Origin: Entomortierella parvispora
Taxonomy: Eukaryota > Mortierellomycota > Mortierellomycetes > Mortierellales > Mortierellaceae
Length of the DNA: 64,000 nt
Reading direction: 5' to 3'
Assembly (NCBI GenBank): GCA_963573315.1
Contig: OY752142.1
Coordinates: 3,286,001-3,350,000, forward strand
The translations under genes and the position numbers were made by a program. This document shows positions 53,563-64,000 of the stretch, in pieces (positions within the stretch are counted from its first letter, which is position 1; the number at the start of each line of letters is the position of its first letter). The notes beneath the pieces were generated by a model. The model worked only from the letters and a program-made list of their open reading frames with translations, was not told where the DNA came from and did not search any database.

Positions 53563-56500
53563 ATGATGGCGTTCAACAAGGTCCTCCCTGACGGCTATCG
53601 CTCCTCTGACGATGGGTCGCATGCCGTCTTTACCCAACCAATCGAAGCCTCGCTTAACGATGACCGATCCTATAAGTTGATACTTTTACCCAACGAAATG
53701 GAAGTCTTGCTCGTCAACGACCCCAACACAGACAAATCGGCAGCGGCGATGGATGTTCATGTGGGCAACCTAACTGACCCTGTAAGTGAACCCTCTTCCC
53801 TTTCTCTCTCTTTCTCTCACTTTCACACACCTTCAGTGATGTATCTGAGAGAGTATCACAAAGTCAATGGTAACTGAGATCGAGATACCGTTGGTCAACC
53901 CTCTTAGGACAATCTCCAGGGCCTGGCTCACTTCTTGGAGCACCTACTGTTCATGGGTACGGCAAAGTATCCGCAAGAAAGTGGGTACAAAGAATACCTT
54001 GCTCGACATGCAGGCAGTTCCAATGCATCAACGTCTCTCGACAACACCGGCTTTCACTTTGAGGTTGGTCATGAGCATCTCGAAGGCGCGTTGGACAGGT
54101 AATTCGAAAAAATGCTGAATTTTGTTTGCAGGCACAATCTTCGCTACTTACCTAACCATGTTCATTGTTCTCAACAACATGGAGCTAGATTCTCACAATT
54201 CTTTGTGTCGCCAGCTTTCAGCGAAAACTGCAAGGACCGTGAAATCCGGGCTATCGACTCTGAGTTTAAGCGCAAACTGAATACCGATGCGCGTCGACTA
54301 CTCGTGCTCGGGAAACATTTGTGCAGTCGTGATCACCCGTATTGGCACTTCTCAACAGGCAACTTGATTACACTGGGGGAAACCCCCGCAAAGGAAGGTG
54401 TCGATGTTCGAGCAGAGCTAATCGCCTTCTACCACAAATACTATTCAGCAAACATTATGAAATTGACTGTTATCGGTCGAGGTAAGAGGACATTCGCATG
54501 TTTTTTTCCACCTCCGTTTTTGAAATGTACCAATGGCTTCTTATTACGCACCCTTTAACACAATAGTTTGTATCCTTCATTGTAGACTCAATGGACCAAT
54601 TAACGGAGTGGGCGGTCGAAAAGTTTTCTGGTGTTCGTAACCTCTCCATTTCTCCACCAGCGTACCCGAAGTCCCCTTGGTCCTCCAAGGAACTATTGGT
54701 ATGGCATCGGATCCCAGGTATTTACATTGTCAAGTAATTAATCACACATTTTCTTACCACCCTCTTCATAATTGCCTGTTTTAAACAACCAATAGACTAC
54801 AGTGTATATGTGTCCCATTCAGGATACACGCTCACTCGAAATCAAGTTCCCCTTTGTGGACGAAGTTCCTCACTACCGAGTCAAGCCGTCCAATTACATC
54901 AGCCATCTCTTGGGCCACAAAGGAGAGGGGTCCGTCTTGTCTCTTCTGAAGCGATTGGGTTGGGCGAACAGTCTTTCGATGGCGACAATGCCCGCTGGAA
55001 TTGGCCACCAGTTTCTAATGATGACCGTGGATCTGACGAAGGAGGGACTTTCTCACCATGAGGATATTGTCGTGATTGTATTCCAATATATCAAATTGAT
55101 ACGTCTAAGTGGCATCCAAGATTACATTTGGGACGAGGTAAGATGTGAGCACCTTTTTTCATGGAATATGAAGATATTTGCTGATTTGCTAATTTCTTGC
55201 TGCTGTTTTCGACAGATGGTGTCATTGGCGGCGTTGGCATACCGTTTCAAAGAAAAGAGCAAGGCCTCTGCATATGCCCGATCGATTTCTAGGCAAATGC
55301 AACGTATCGATCGGCCTCAATGGTACCTGTCAGGGCCCGAGTTGATTCGCGAGAGGGATGACAAATTGGTGGCTGACTGTATCAATGGTCTTCGCATTGA
55401 CAACTGGAGAGGTCTCATCATGACTCAGGACACAACCGTGATCCCAGGAGGCAATTTCACCGAAACAGATGTCTGGTATGGTATCAAATACCATATCACA
55501 AATACGAGTGCCAAACTTTTGCAGGTATAAAAGAAGACATGGACGGACTGTGACTAGCGTCAAATTGGGCAACCCCTGACTCTTACACTTCTCTTTCGGA
55601 ATATAGAGGCTGTCGTGTATCGAGTTGCACCCAGATCTGCACCTCCCGGTGCCCAACGTATTCATACCTACGAATTTCGAGACCAATAAGCCCGCAGATG
55701 ATTCCCCTCTTCCGTCTACAAAACACCCGAACCTGGTTCAGAACACACCATTGATTCGTCTCTGGCACAAAAAGGACGATATCTTCTTCGTTCCCAAGGT
55801 CAATATCTATATTCAACTCAAGTCTCCTGTAATGTATTCTTCTCCCTTGAATGCAGCCAAGGCGAAGCTCGTTCGGGATTTTCTGGACGATGTGCTCATG
55901 GAGCTTCTTTACGGTGCACAGCTGGCCGGATTGGACTACAATCTCAAGGTGACGCCTGAAGGTCTGCTGCTTGTCGTGTCGGGATATAATGACAAAGCAC
56001 ACTTGTTGATCGAACAAGTTATCCGAGCTTTGAAGGGATTTAGTGCAACGAATGATCTGGAGAGATTCAGTCGAATCAAGGAAAGAGTCGAACGCAAATA
56101 CCACAACGTGGACAAGATCAATCCGCTGGAGCATGCCGAATATTATCTAAAATACTTGATCAAGGAAACGATGTGGTCCTATTTGGAGGAGCTGGAGGAG
56201 CTACATTCCATCACGGCGAAAGATTGCGATATTTTCGTTAAAGAGATGCTGGAAAGGCTGTTCATCGAAGGGCTGATTCATGGAAACTTTAATGAGGACC
56301 AGGCATTGAGAGTCTATAGGACGATCGAAGATGTTCTGAGCCCGAGACCGCTGTCGAACATGGAGAAAACGCTGATGAAGCGAGCGAGGATCTTGCCGGA
56401 AGGTTGTCTGGCGGTTTATCCACGAATCAGTGCGGATCCTGACAATCTGAACTCGGGCATTCACTATTACTTGCAAGTTGACACTTGTTCATCGTACGGG

Positions 56501-57205
56501 AGGGGTACTACGGAAAGAGAAACACGTGCGCTAGTCATGATCGTGGCCCAAATATTGCAGGAGCCTTGTTTCAACCAATTGAGGACCAAAGAGCAGCTGG
56601 GTTACGTTGTCAGAAGTGGCGTTAGAGACGAGGCAGGGGTCTTGGGGGTCACAGTCTCGATCCAGTCAGAGCGGCACCCTGTATATCTGGAACACAGGAT
56701 AGAGGCCTTGTTTAGGGAGAGGATTCAAACCATGTTGGATACCATGTCCGAAGATGATCTGAAGCGACAGATTGAGTCTGCAGCAGTGAAGAAACTTGAA
56801 ACGAGCAAAAACCTGGGAGAAGAATCGACAAAATACTGGCAAACTATCGCGTCGGGATTCTATGAGTTTGACCTGACTCAAGCTGATGTCGAGGAAATGA
56901 GAAAGGTATCATTGGAGACGCTACGAGGTTTTTTTACCAAGAGAATCCACCCTGACTCCAAGCTGGTCAAGAAGTTATCGGTCCACATCCGGTCATGGAA
57001 GCTACTTTCTCCAGCAGATGACGACAGAATATTGTCAGGATCAGGCGGACCTACACAAGATGGAATAGAAAGGAGAGAAGTCGAATCGACTCGACTCCGT
57101 GATGAAGCAGTACTGGTCATAGACGAATCCGAATTCAAGGCGAATCTGGAGTTGAGCAAGGCGCCATTCCCTGTAGTTGATCTTCTCCGATATGAAAGGC
57201 TGTAG
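53563..57205 (+). CDS. STE23: Insulysin-type M16 zinc metalloprotease (Ste23/IDE)
   Basis: Seven exons (53563-53781, 53908-54098, 54189-54481, 54586-54717, 54803-55137, 55216-55524, 55607-57205) give 1025 residues, equal to human insulin-degrading enzyme (1019). The inverted zinc motif HFLEH (about residues 81-85) follows DPDNLQGLA and leads into [19 protein letters not shown] and [11 protein letters not shown]. Further family marks are [11 protein letters not shown]-type [28 protein letters not shown] and the long C-terminal domains that form the closed peptide chamber. In yeast Ste23 and Axl1 cut the a-factor precursor; Ste23 and IDE also degrade small peptides. Adjacent ATG codons at 53563 and 53566 are both possible starts. 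The fifth exon start needs the second of two nearby AG sites (TACAG at 54802) to keep frame. All other junctions are regular. Confidence 0.94.
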
Positions 57206-57578
57206 ATGCCAGTTGAGTGGCTGATGGGTCAATTGGTTGCGGCCACTCGTTCCCTACACTTTCTCTAGCACTGCTTATCCAGACGCCACCACGCTTGTCC
57301 ACCCTCTAAAATGAAAGAAGTACTTTCCAGATAAAGGCCGCCCAGCTCTGACAACAAACTAAATAAATGGAAATTGTCACGCCTTCTTGGGAGGACCCCA
57401 GCAGGGCAATAAACATAGGAATTGACGAGTTCGGAACGAAAGTATCAGCATGAAGTGGAAAGGCTATCAGATCCAATCGCATGGGGTAGCGCACAGACAT
57501 TGCAAGCATGAATTGCTACTAGATCGCCCATCCCTGGGCTTGTTTTAATACTATTTTACAGGGATACCATTCTGCCAC
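57206..57578. other. Convergent spacer between insulysin and the efflux-carrier gene
   Basis: A 373-base region holding two 3' ends. No coding exon or RNA gene recognised. Confidence 0.5.
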
Positions 57579-59518
57579 CTATTCGCGCCCTGCGGCCCAA
57601 AGGCCAACAAGTGACCATCCAAGTACGCAAGGGATGCCAAACACACAATAGCTCCAAAACAGGACTGCGGCCATTCGATGTTCGAAGAACCCCTTGATCT
57701 GGCAGATCTGGATCATGTTGATGGCCGTCGGAGCCGCAGCAAGTAGAACCAAAGCCAGCGAAAAGGTTGGATCCATGGTCAAAATTGGTGATAGACTGTC
57801 TGGATGGAATACAATGGCTGGCATCGACATCACCGGCACCATTATCATCCTTGAAAACAGGATGAAGGGTACAGGAGTAAGCCACCGGATCCGATAGTTG
57901 CTCTGTGAATCCGATGAAACCGCGGTCTCGTCGCCCAAAAGCGGCTGTGCTTCTTCGTTCCCGTATTCACTGTAATCAGTTCCTGTCGAAGATGTCGACC
58001 CATGACGCGTTGCTCGTGTGCCCTTGCCCTTCGAGAGAGAACGATCTTGATCATTGAATTGGAGAAGGGTTGCAGAGGAGGAGGTACCTGAGCGCAGATT
58101 AGCGATGCCACTGCCATATGAGCCGTGCCTGCGTTCCGACAGGGGACCTTCTGCTCGATCCTCATCACTCGAAGAGCCCGGTTCTTCATAGCCGGGCGTA
58201 TAAATTCCTAGTCCAGTTTGACCTGGAGCCAGGACGGGGTTCAAAACTGTTTGGCGCTTGGGCACAGTTGGTTGTGGTTCTGGTAGACTCGGGGACGGTG
58301 ATGAAGAAGACTCGGCAAAATGAACAACCTGCGCTCCAAGACACAGCAGAATCATAGGGATTGCAGCTGCTCCACATCCTTCAATTGGTCGGACCAAAAA
58401 GCGGTAAACAGTCGAGTCGGGACTCATGAATAGTTGATGAAGTGAAGGCACCAAACCAATAACGAGGGCTATCAGCGCCGTTAAGAGTGGAGGGGTCAGA
58501 ACTTGACGTATCCGTTCATAAGCAGTCGAAGCCCGTTGCATCAGAATTGATTCTGTAGCGCTTTTGATCGACACAGCAGGGGACCGCGCAGCATGGACTG
58601 GCAATAGGAAAGGACGCGCCGCTGAAGTTGCAGCAGTAGAGGAAGAAGAGTTGTAGGGGTCATCAACATTGATCAAAACAGAGGGTAGGGCTTGGGAAGG
58701 GATAGAGGCTGGCGCGTCCTCCTTGTCCTTTGGAACAAGAAGCGTGAATCCATATGACCATCGAACAAGATTGCCGAAGATAGCAAAGAATAGGATGTAA
58801 GAGATGCCTCTATGAGGATCAGATAACGAACATACAGGGTTGTCCTTGTCAATTCACGTTACATTCAAAAACGCAAAGGGCGGAAAGGTGATCAAAGAGA
58901 GTTTACCTGGCGGCAACATCTTCCTTGGTGTCGTTTGAGTCGCGCAGTAGTCGATCTCCCGCGGCACTAAATGCCAGCGACTGTAAAAGAGCCATGGGTA
59001 ACGAGTTTGTGTTCGAGAATAGGATGGACGCGATGACAAACTTTTCCTCGTCCTTGGAGAAACCTAAAAGCCGAGAGCCGACCTTGGCGACAACCCATGA
59101 GATTGTCGAGAAGAGGACATAGAACACTGGGATGGGCCAGAAGGCTTTAAACTGCGTCCAACTGATGGTAGACGCAATCTTTGTGAAGAGTAGACAGGGG
59201 GTCATGAAGTACAGATTGACTTTGGAGATGGACTTCAAAAGAGGGTTGACTTATGACGTTAGCCTTCTTGTTTGTTGGTCAGGACTCATAGGCTCAAGGA
59301 TTATACGGCGGTGCTCACCTTTTGGCCCGACTGGGTGAGGTATCCGGTCCTGGAGAGGATCACGCCGCAACCGACTACAACGAGGACTTGGGAGACTGCC
59401 TAGAGACGAAAGTGTTGAAGGTGAGTAGGGAGTTGCCACTGATCTGTGCAAGTCTGCAAGTCCTGTCTGTATCAATCGGTACCTCTGCAGCTGCACCCGC
59501 CAGCACAAACCAATCCAT
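57579..59518 (-). CDS. Auxin-efflux-carrier-like membrane transporter (Ecm3 type)
   Basis: Four exons read leftwards (59518-59483, 59399-59319, 59232-58907, 58809-57579) give 557 residues. It belongs to PF03547 (Mem_trans), as do plant PIN/PILS proteins and yeast Ecm3. Seen are VSQVLVVVGCGVILSRTGYL, KVNLYFMTPCLLFTKIAST, FSNTNSLPMALLQSLAF (the crossover-helix region), then LTPPLLTALIALVIGLVPSL, PIEGCGAAAIPMILLCLGAQ, and the C-terminal TFSLALVLLAAAPTAINMIQ and FWSYCVFGIPCVLGWSLVGL. About ten spans flank a polar Ser/Gly-rich loop of about 150 residues. The substrate is unknown. The second intron (59318-59233) ends in AAG rather than CAG or TAG; this is the only acceptor that keeps QKSISKVNLYF in frame. 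Start: ATG opening a 12-codon exon, MDWFVLAGAAAE. Confidence 0.9.
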
Positions 59519-61370
59519 TCGAGAGAGTGTCTGGTGTGTATTCAGTAAAAAGAGGAGGGAGAGAAGAAAGAAACTTATCGTCGTCGACCGTTGTCGACAG
59601 TGACGATGTGGAAGGAAGAGAGCTGTCGCTGGAACAAGAGGGCAAAAATTTATATCTGGGTTCACACTGAAAGTGCTCGAGGGATTCAGATCAAAAAGAG
59701 GCGGATGGCTCGATTGCACAATGGCGGAGACAGAGATTGAATGATGGAGAGTGAGTTGTTGTCGAATGCAAATGAAGAAAGAGGAAGAAGAAGAGGAAGA
59801 AGCAGGAGAAGTGGAAGAAGAAGAGAGAGAAAAAGGAACGCGCAGAAGAGGAAAAAAACAAAAAAGTCGCCATTCTTCCTTCGCTGTTGGGATTTGCAGA
59901 GTTTCTGGTGTGGGCTGCAACGTGCTGAATCATTACAGCGGCACCGCCTTGCCGTTATCTCGCGTCCTCGTCTTTCGTCTCTCCTCTCTCTCTTTCCTTC
60001 TTTCTCGCTATCTCTTTCTTGCTCTTCGTCGTCCAGTCCTCTGAATCCTCACCCTGCTCCATTGTTCCCTCTCCAACGACGAAAGACCTCCAAAGGTCTT
60101 GCAGACCGTGCTGTGCTGTGTAATCGAATGGTGACAACAGGAACAGTCCGCCTTTGGCGTGTGAACTTGACAAAATTGGGAGCGTGTGCGTGTTGAATGT
60201 CAGATCACTGATTGGTAACTGCCTCCTGTCTTCTTTTGGATACTTCATCCCATTCACTGTTTCGGCCCTTTGCTCTGTATGATGGTCGTTCCCTTTTTTT
60301 TCCCAAATAGTTGTCCCTGCTGGACGCTTGCAGGAAAAACAGGAATGTTCTACAAAGCAGTGAGCTAGTCAGCATGCACACCCACAAGTCCTTCACCTCA
60401 GTTGATTGCCGGGTAAAGAGACAACCGATTTTGAACACCATGTCCATCCCTTTTGCCCCCTTTATCTCGAGGGAAGTAGACCGCCCAAGAAAGGGGCAAA
60501 GAGGAATGCTCACCACTGTAGTCTACCTAAGCGAGTCCGTTCCATGCTGTGTTCGTGCGACCCACACCAGCAATAACAAAAACCATAAAAGACAAGTCAA
60601 ACATGACTCGCTGCAAATATGGTTAGGCACGGGCCACAGATGGTGTCAACGTCAAAGTCAATGGCAACATACTTCAAGTTCAACTTTCAGTTTCCTTATA
60701 GTTTTTCTGTCCTCTTAGTCTTTCAGAGGGTTTCTGGAAGATCAGAAAAAGGAGGTCGACAAAGATCTACCACAGGATTCTCTATAACTGGTTCGTCATC
60801 TTGCTACTGCCCCCATTGTATTAGACTACCATGGCGCGACTCGGCTCTCTCTTGACGACCACTCGTAGCAGTTGAAAAAAAGAGGACCAAAAAGGATACA
60901 AATACACAGATGCCATGCTTCTCCACGCCTCCCTAATACCACCCATCTCCTTTTTGATGACAAACAGATCTATCTGCTGGCCTGAATGTCTGTCTCTCTT
61001 CCAAAAAGTCCTATTGGCCCCGGCTCTCTTTCGCCTACCTTCGCTGCTGCTTTTTACCTCAGAGCAATCATACCTCAATCTCTCCCTAAGATGTAGATGT
61101 GCAAAAAAAAAAAAGATCTGTCTAGCTAATTGGTCTGCGATGCTGAGGACAGCTAATAGTTTCCACCGAAAGAATGAATATTATTGTATTCTCATTTCAC
61201 TGAGAGACGCCTGTTGTGCCGATGTACTCCTCTAAAGTATCTCCAACATGGCACAGACAGACAAAAGGATGTGAGGACTTGCAGTGAATACATTTTGGAG
61301 AGACTGGTCTAGCAGCCCTCGTTATCCTATTCCTAACTCCAGAGTTATCTACGTGTTCCTTTGCCAAGAA
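59519..61370. other. Spacer of about 1.85 kb upstream of the efflux-carrier gene
   Basis: Near the efflux-carrier start the plus strand is extremely purine-rich (59765-59865, GAAGAAGAAGAG units), so the coding strand is pyrimidine-rich there. The rest to 61370 shows no conserved exon on either strand and no tRNA-like fold I could recognise. Confidence 0.5.
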
Positions 61371-62725
61371 CTAGAAAATAACATCGTCATCTTCGCCACC
61401 AAGCAAGTCACCAGGATCAGCCAATGATGGGTCCACATTGGACACTGCCGCTTCTGCATTCTCTGGCAAGCTAGAATTGGCACCTTTTATCATTTTTTAT
61501 CAAGATATTAGCCACAGAGAATAAGAGTACGAACAGCCGACAACAAATCATTTGCCACTTACTCTCAGCAGCTTGTCTGGATTCTCTCTCCAAGGTGTCT
61601 CGGGCAGCAGCCTGCTTCTTCTTGCCTTGGACTTTCTTTAGTCTATCAAAGAGCAACATCATCTGAATGTCAGGAAAAGAACTTCGTAGAGAAAAGCCAC
61701 TGGCAGTCGGCAATTACCTGAAGAACTCTTCACGGTCCTGCTCATCCAACTCCGAGATAATGTGCTTGATCGTGTTTTCGTAACGCGGGATGATGATGTG
61801 CTCAATTGCATTAACACGACGGTTCGTCAACTTGATGACCTCGTCCAAGATGACGAAGGCAGTCTATGCACGACAGATACAAAAAGTCGGTTATGATTTC
61901 CAGTCCAACGTTACAATTCTTCTGAGATTGCGACATGTACCTGCAAAGACGCCAATTCAACCAAAGTCTCGACAGCTTTGATGTATGTCTCCTTGCATTT
62001 TTGAACCTGCTGTCCTCCTCGACCAAGACCCGTGAGCTCATTGGCTTAAAAGGGGTTGAAAGTCGACGGAAATAAAAAATACAAATCAGATCGGATTGAA
62101 GGTTTTTTGCATCATGCCTTCTCTCAGTGGGAAATTGCCAAAACCCTTTGGACAGTGATTGAGATGGTTAATATTACCATTGGCGCCTTCCTGGTAACTC
62201 TCAAAGACTGGCAGCATCACTCCCGAAACGTTCTCTTGCTTGGCTCGGACGCGAAACTGAGCATTCTTGACACTCTCTTGGACTTGATAACCGATGTCTC
62301 CGGTGATATAAGTGACCTCTGCCAATGAGAACGATGCTACCTGCATGACCTTGCCCATCAATCTCTTGGCCTATAGCAAAATTTCACCGAGAATTGAAAG
62401 GTTGTGGTCGAGTTTAGTATCCTTTAGCTCCGTCTGACGTCCATTCATCTCCATGAGCCAAGACTTGAATAGAGGAAGCTCGTACATCATCAATCTTTTT
62501 GACAATGTCTCTGAAACGTTTGGTCAATGCCTCGCTCTTGCGCTTGAGAAGACTGTGTCCTGTTTGTGCGCCCTTCAGTTTTTGCTTCATGACACTCAGG
62601 GTCCTATAGCAGGGTTGAGTCCTTCATTAGTATCGAGTTGGATCACCAGTAGCATCGTTGACAAGCTGTGGCTCAATTTACATTCGCGTTGGGAACACAG
62701 CAAGCCTGTTGTTTGCACCCGACAT
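61371..62725 (-). CDS. VMA8: V-type proton ATPase subunit D
   Basis: Seven exons read leftwards (62725-62682, 62603-62486, 62370-62178, 62044-61941, 61863-61718, 61642-61563, 61483-61371) give 265 residues (yeast Vma8 has 256). The start [15 protein letters not shown] is split by an intron inside the last ATG, followed by [100 protein letters not shown] and [20 protein letters not shown]. Subunit D forms the coiled-coil central rotor shaft of V1 that couples ATP hydrolysis to proton pumping into the vacuole. The C-terminal tail is acidic (GEDDDVIF). Two introns end in AAG acceptors (before 62044 and before 61483); the frame and conserved residues leave no other choice seen. Confidence 0.95.
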
Positions 62726-62926
62726 TATTCGTATGGTGGTGATGGAAATAGAATGGGAAAGTTGGGGTGGAGTGCGGAGTCAAAGAAAGAGGGGGAAGAT
62801 GGGCAAGGTCCGCTGTCTCTTGACCAATGCAACACGCGCATGGCGTGTGGTGCCTGCCAATGGTTGCGCTAACGACTTAAGGGGTCACATACTGATTTGC
62901 ACGTCATCACCGCCACGACTCGACGT

Positions 62927-63883
62927 TTATTCGTGGCTATCATTGCTATCGTCGCTTCCATCACTTTCGTCCTCACTTCCAAAGCGAAGCTCTCCCTGCA
63001 CTTCCTCTGAGTCTTCCTGCAAGTCGTCTTCATCGTCACTCTCGTTCTCTGTGCCTGAGGAAACTGACGCAGAAGAGCTTGTCGCCTTCGAGGGAACGAC
63101 AGTCGATGGAATACGCCGACTGGACGACTTTGTTTCACTGGGAACTCTGGGGATAGTCATCACTTGATATTGTGAAAGCTTCTTGGCAGGTCGATAATGC
63201 ACCGTCCCATCTTCGAGATTAGTCTCCATAATGAGGTCGTTTGAGTCCGCTTCAGTAGAGATTGCCTTGTCGTACTTTCGAACAAAGATCCTGGGGTGGA
63301 CAAATTTGTTGTTGTATTCCTTGTAAACTTCCTCGAAAAGAATTTGCTTATCCTAAAGATTCTCAGCAACCATTGTCAGTGAAGTGTCATTAGCTGCAAC
63401 AAACAAAAAATCAAAAATAACACAAGAACAGGTGGAAAGCCCTCTTGTAAATGATTGAATGCATGAAATTCAATACCTTGACGTAGGCTTGATACACAGA
63501 GACTACAAAATGCACCTGGGCAGCAACGGCCACAGACAGAGGAATAAAGACATGGAAGTTGTCTGCGTCCATGGTCGTCATGATCAGCACCTGTGCTGGA
63601 GAGAACCAGCTTGAAAGTTCTCAGAGGAAACGAATGAGTAAAAAACATTGTCGGAGAAGGGATTTAACGCACGTTAAAAACATCATACCAGAACAGATTA
63701 CGGCTCAAAATGGATGGATCCCAGAGCGCCATCTCCCACACTTGGAGGTTACGTTGCTCGGGCTTTGCGCCCAGGAGAAATGACGGAATGAATGGATATC
63801 TACAGGGTAACAATCAATTGTGAGTCCAGGTCTTCTTTTATATCCGAATATTACCTCCATTTAAAAAACGTACAAGTAGCGTC
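62927..63883 (-). CDS. Nur1/Mug154-like (DUF2418) nuclear-rim protein, 5' part off window
   Basis: Exons read leftwards: 63883-63855 (short, tentative), 63799-63689, 63609-63477 and 63352-62927; the N-terminal exons lie at or beyond the right edge. The conserved part is YPFIPSFLLGAKPEQRNLQV, WEMALWDPSILSRNLFC, WFSPAQVLIM, a membrane span (IPLSVAVAAQVHFVVSVYQA) and KDKQILFEEVYKEYNNKFVH with PRIF. This is the DUF2418 pattern of yeast Nur1 and fission-yeast Mug154/Nur1, inner nuclear membrane proteins that tether rDNA or heterochromatin to the nuclear rim. The C-terminal about 100 residues are Ser-rich then strongly acidic, as in Nur1. One intron ends in AAG (63610-63613), needed to make LFCWFSPAQ. 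Function is by family analogy only. Confidence 0.8.
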
Positions 63884-64000
63884 CTGGAAATCTGGAAGAC
63901 CAATGCAGTTTTATCTGCTGAAGCTCAACCAACTTGACGCTCGACGACAATGGCGGCTCCTAAGCAAAAGGAAGAGATGGTGTTTAAGCTGACATGGCTC

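Noticed and set aside
59741-60257. Open frames with poly-Glu/Arg or poly-Ser stretches
   Set aside because: They read a GAAGAAGAG tract on either strand; no start context, domain or splice partner.
1-64000. CRISPR arrays, insertion sequences, retroelement or viral genes
   Set aside because: No regularly spaced repeats, transposase, integrase, reverse transcriptase or capsid motifs were seen on either strand; the organism is eukaryotic.

Overview
This window reads as nuclear DNA of a filamentous fungus, most likely an early-diverging lineage close to Mortierella (Mortierellomycotina). Genes lie on both strands, most are cut by several short GT-AG introns (about 50-170 bases), and coding exons alternate with pyrimidine- or purine-rich spacers. 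The products are clearly fungal: i-AAA protease, Osh-type lipid-transfer protein, fungal delta-8 sphingolipid desaturase, Trm10, chorismate mutase, V-ATPase D, Nur1-like protein. The lineage call is inference from gene content and is not proven.

Layout from left to right: the 5' part of a DCAF6-like WD40 gene (minus); a fungal MscL channel with a C-terminal zinc ribbon; YME1; a cytochrome b5-fused desaturase (minus); TRM10 (minus), divergent from an ALKBH8-like oxygenase; a second 2-oxoglutarate oxygenase; CLPTM1 (minus), divergent from the SRP receptor beta subunit; a large C2H2 zinc-finger regulator (minus); a YdcZ-type membrane protein (minus); a spacer with a decayed F-box/LRR gene; chorismate mutase (minus); a secreted beta-helix protein; a low-complexity protein (minus); an ANK-PH-FFAT-ORD oxysterol-binding protein; a DUF1772 membrane protein; a sterol O-acyltransferase; an EI24/Lds-Rrt8-type protein; an Ecm15-type thiamine-binding-fold protein (minus); a full-length ABCC transporter; an insulysin; an auxin-efflux-carrier-like protein (minus); V-ATPase subunit D (minus); and a Nur1/DUF2418 gene running off the right edge (minus).

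The genes are ordinary eukaryotic single units, not operons. Two divergent pairs have matching themes: TRM10 with an ALKBH8-like enzyme (tRNA modification, 138-base gap) and CLPTM1 with SRPRB (ER membrane biogenesis, 262-base gap). Lipid and membrane functions recur: sphingolipid desaturase, Osh, sterol acyltransferase, ABCC, MscL.

I rebuilt exon structures by hand from reading frame, splice signals and family conservation. Where the summed exons give a whole number of codons and continuous homology, confidence is high. The starts of the Ecm15-like, Nur1-like and ALKBH genes are uncertain. I saw no convincing tRNA, rRNA, CRISPR array, transposase or viral gene. The most interesting items are the zinc-ribbon MscL, the zinc-finger protein with an unassigned conserved N-terminal domain, GC-AG and AAG splice sites, an 18-base microexon, and a broken C-terminus in the Ecm15-like gene.
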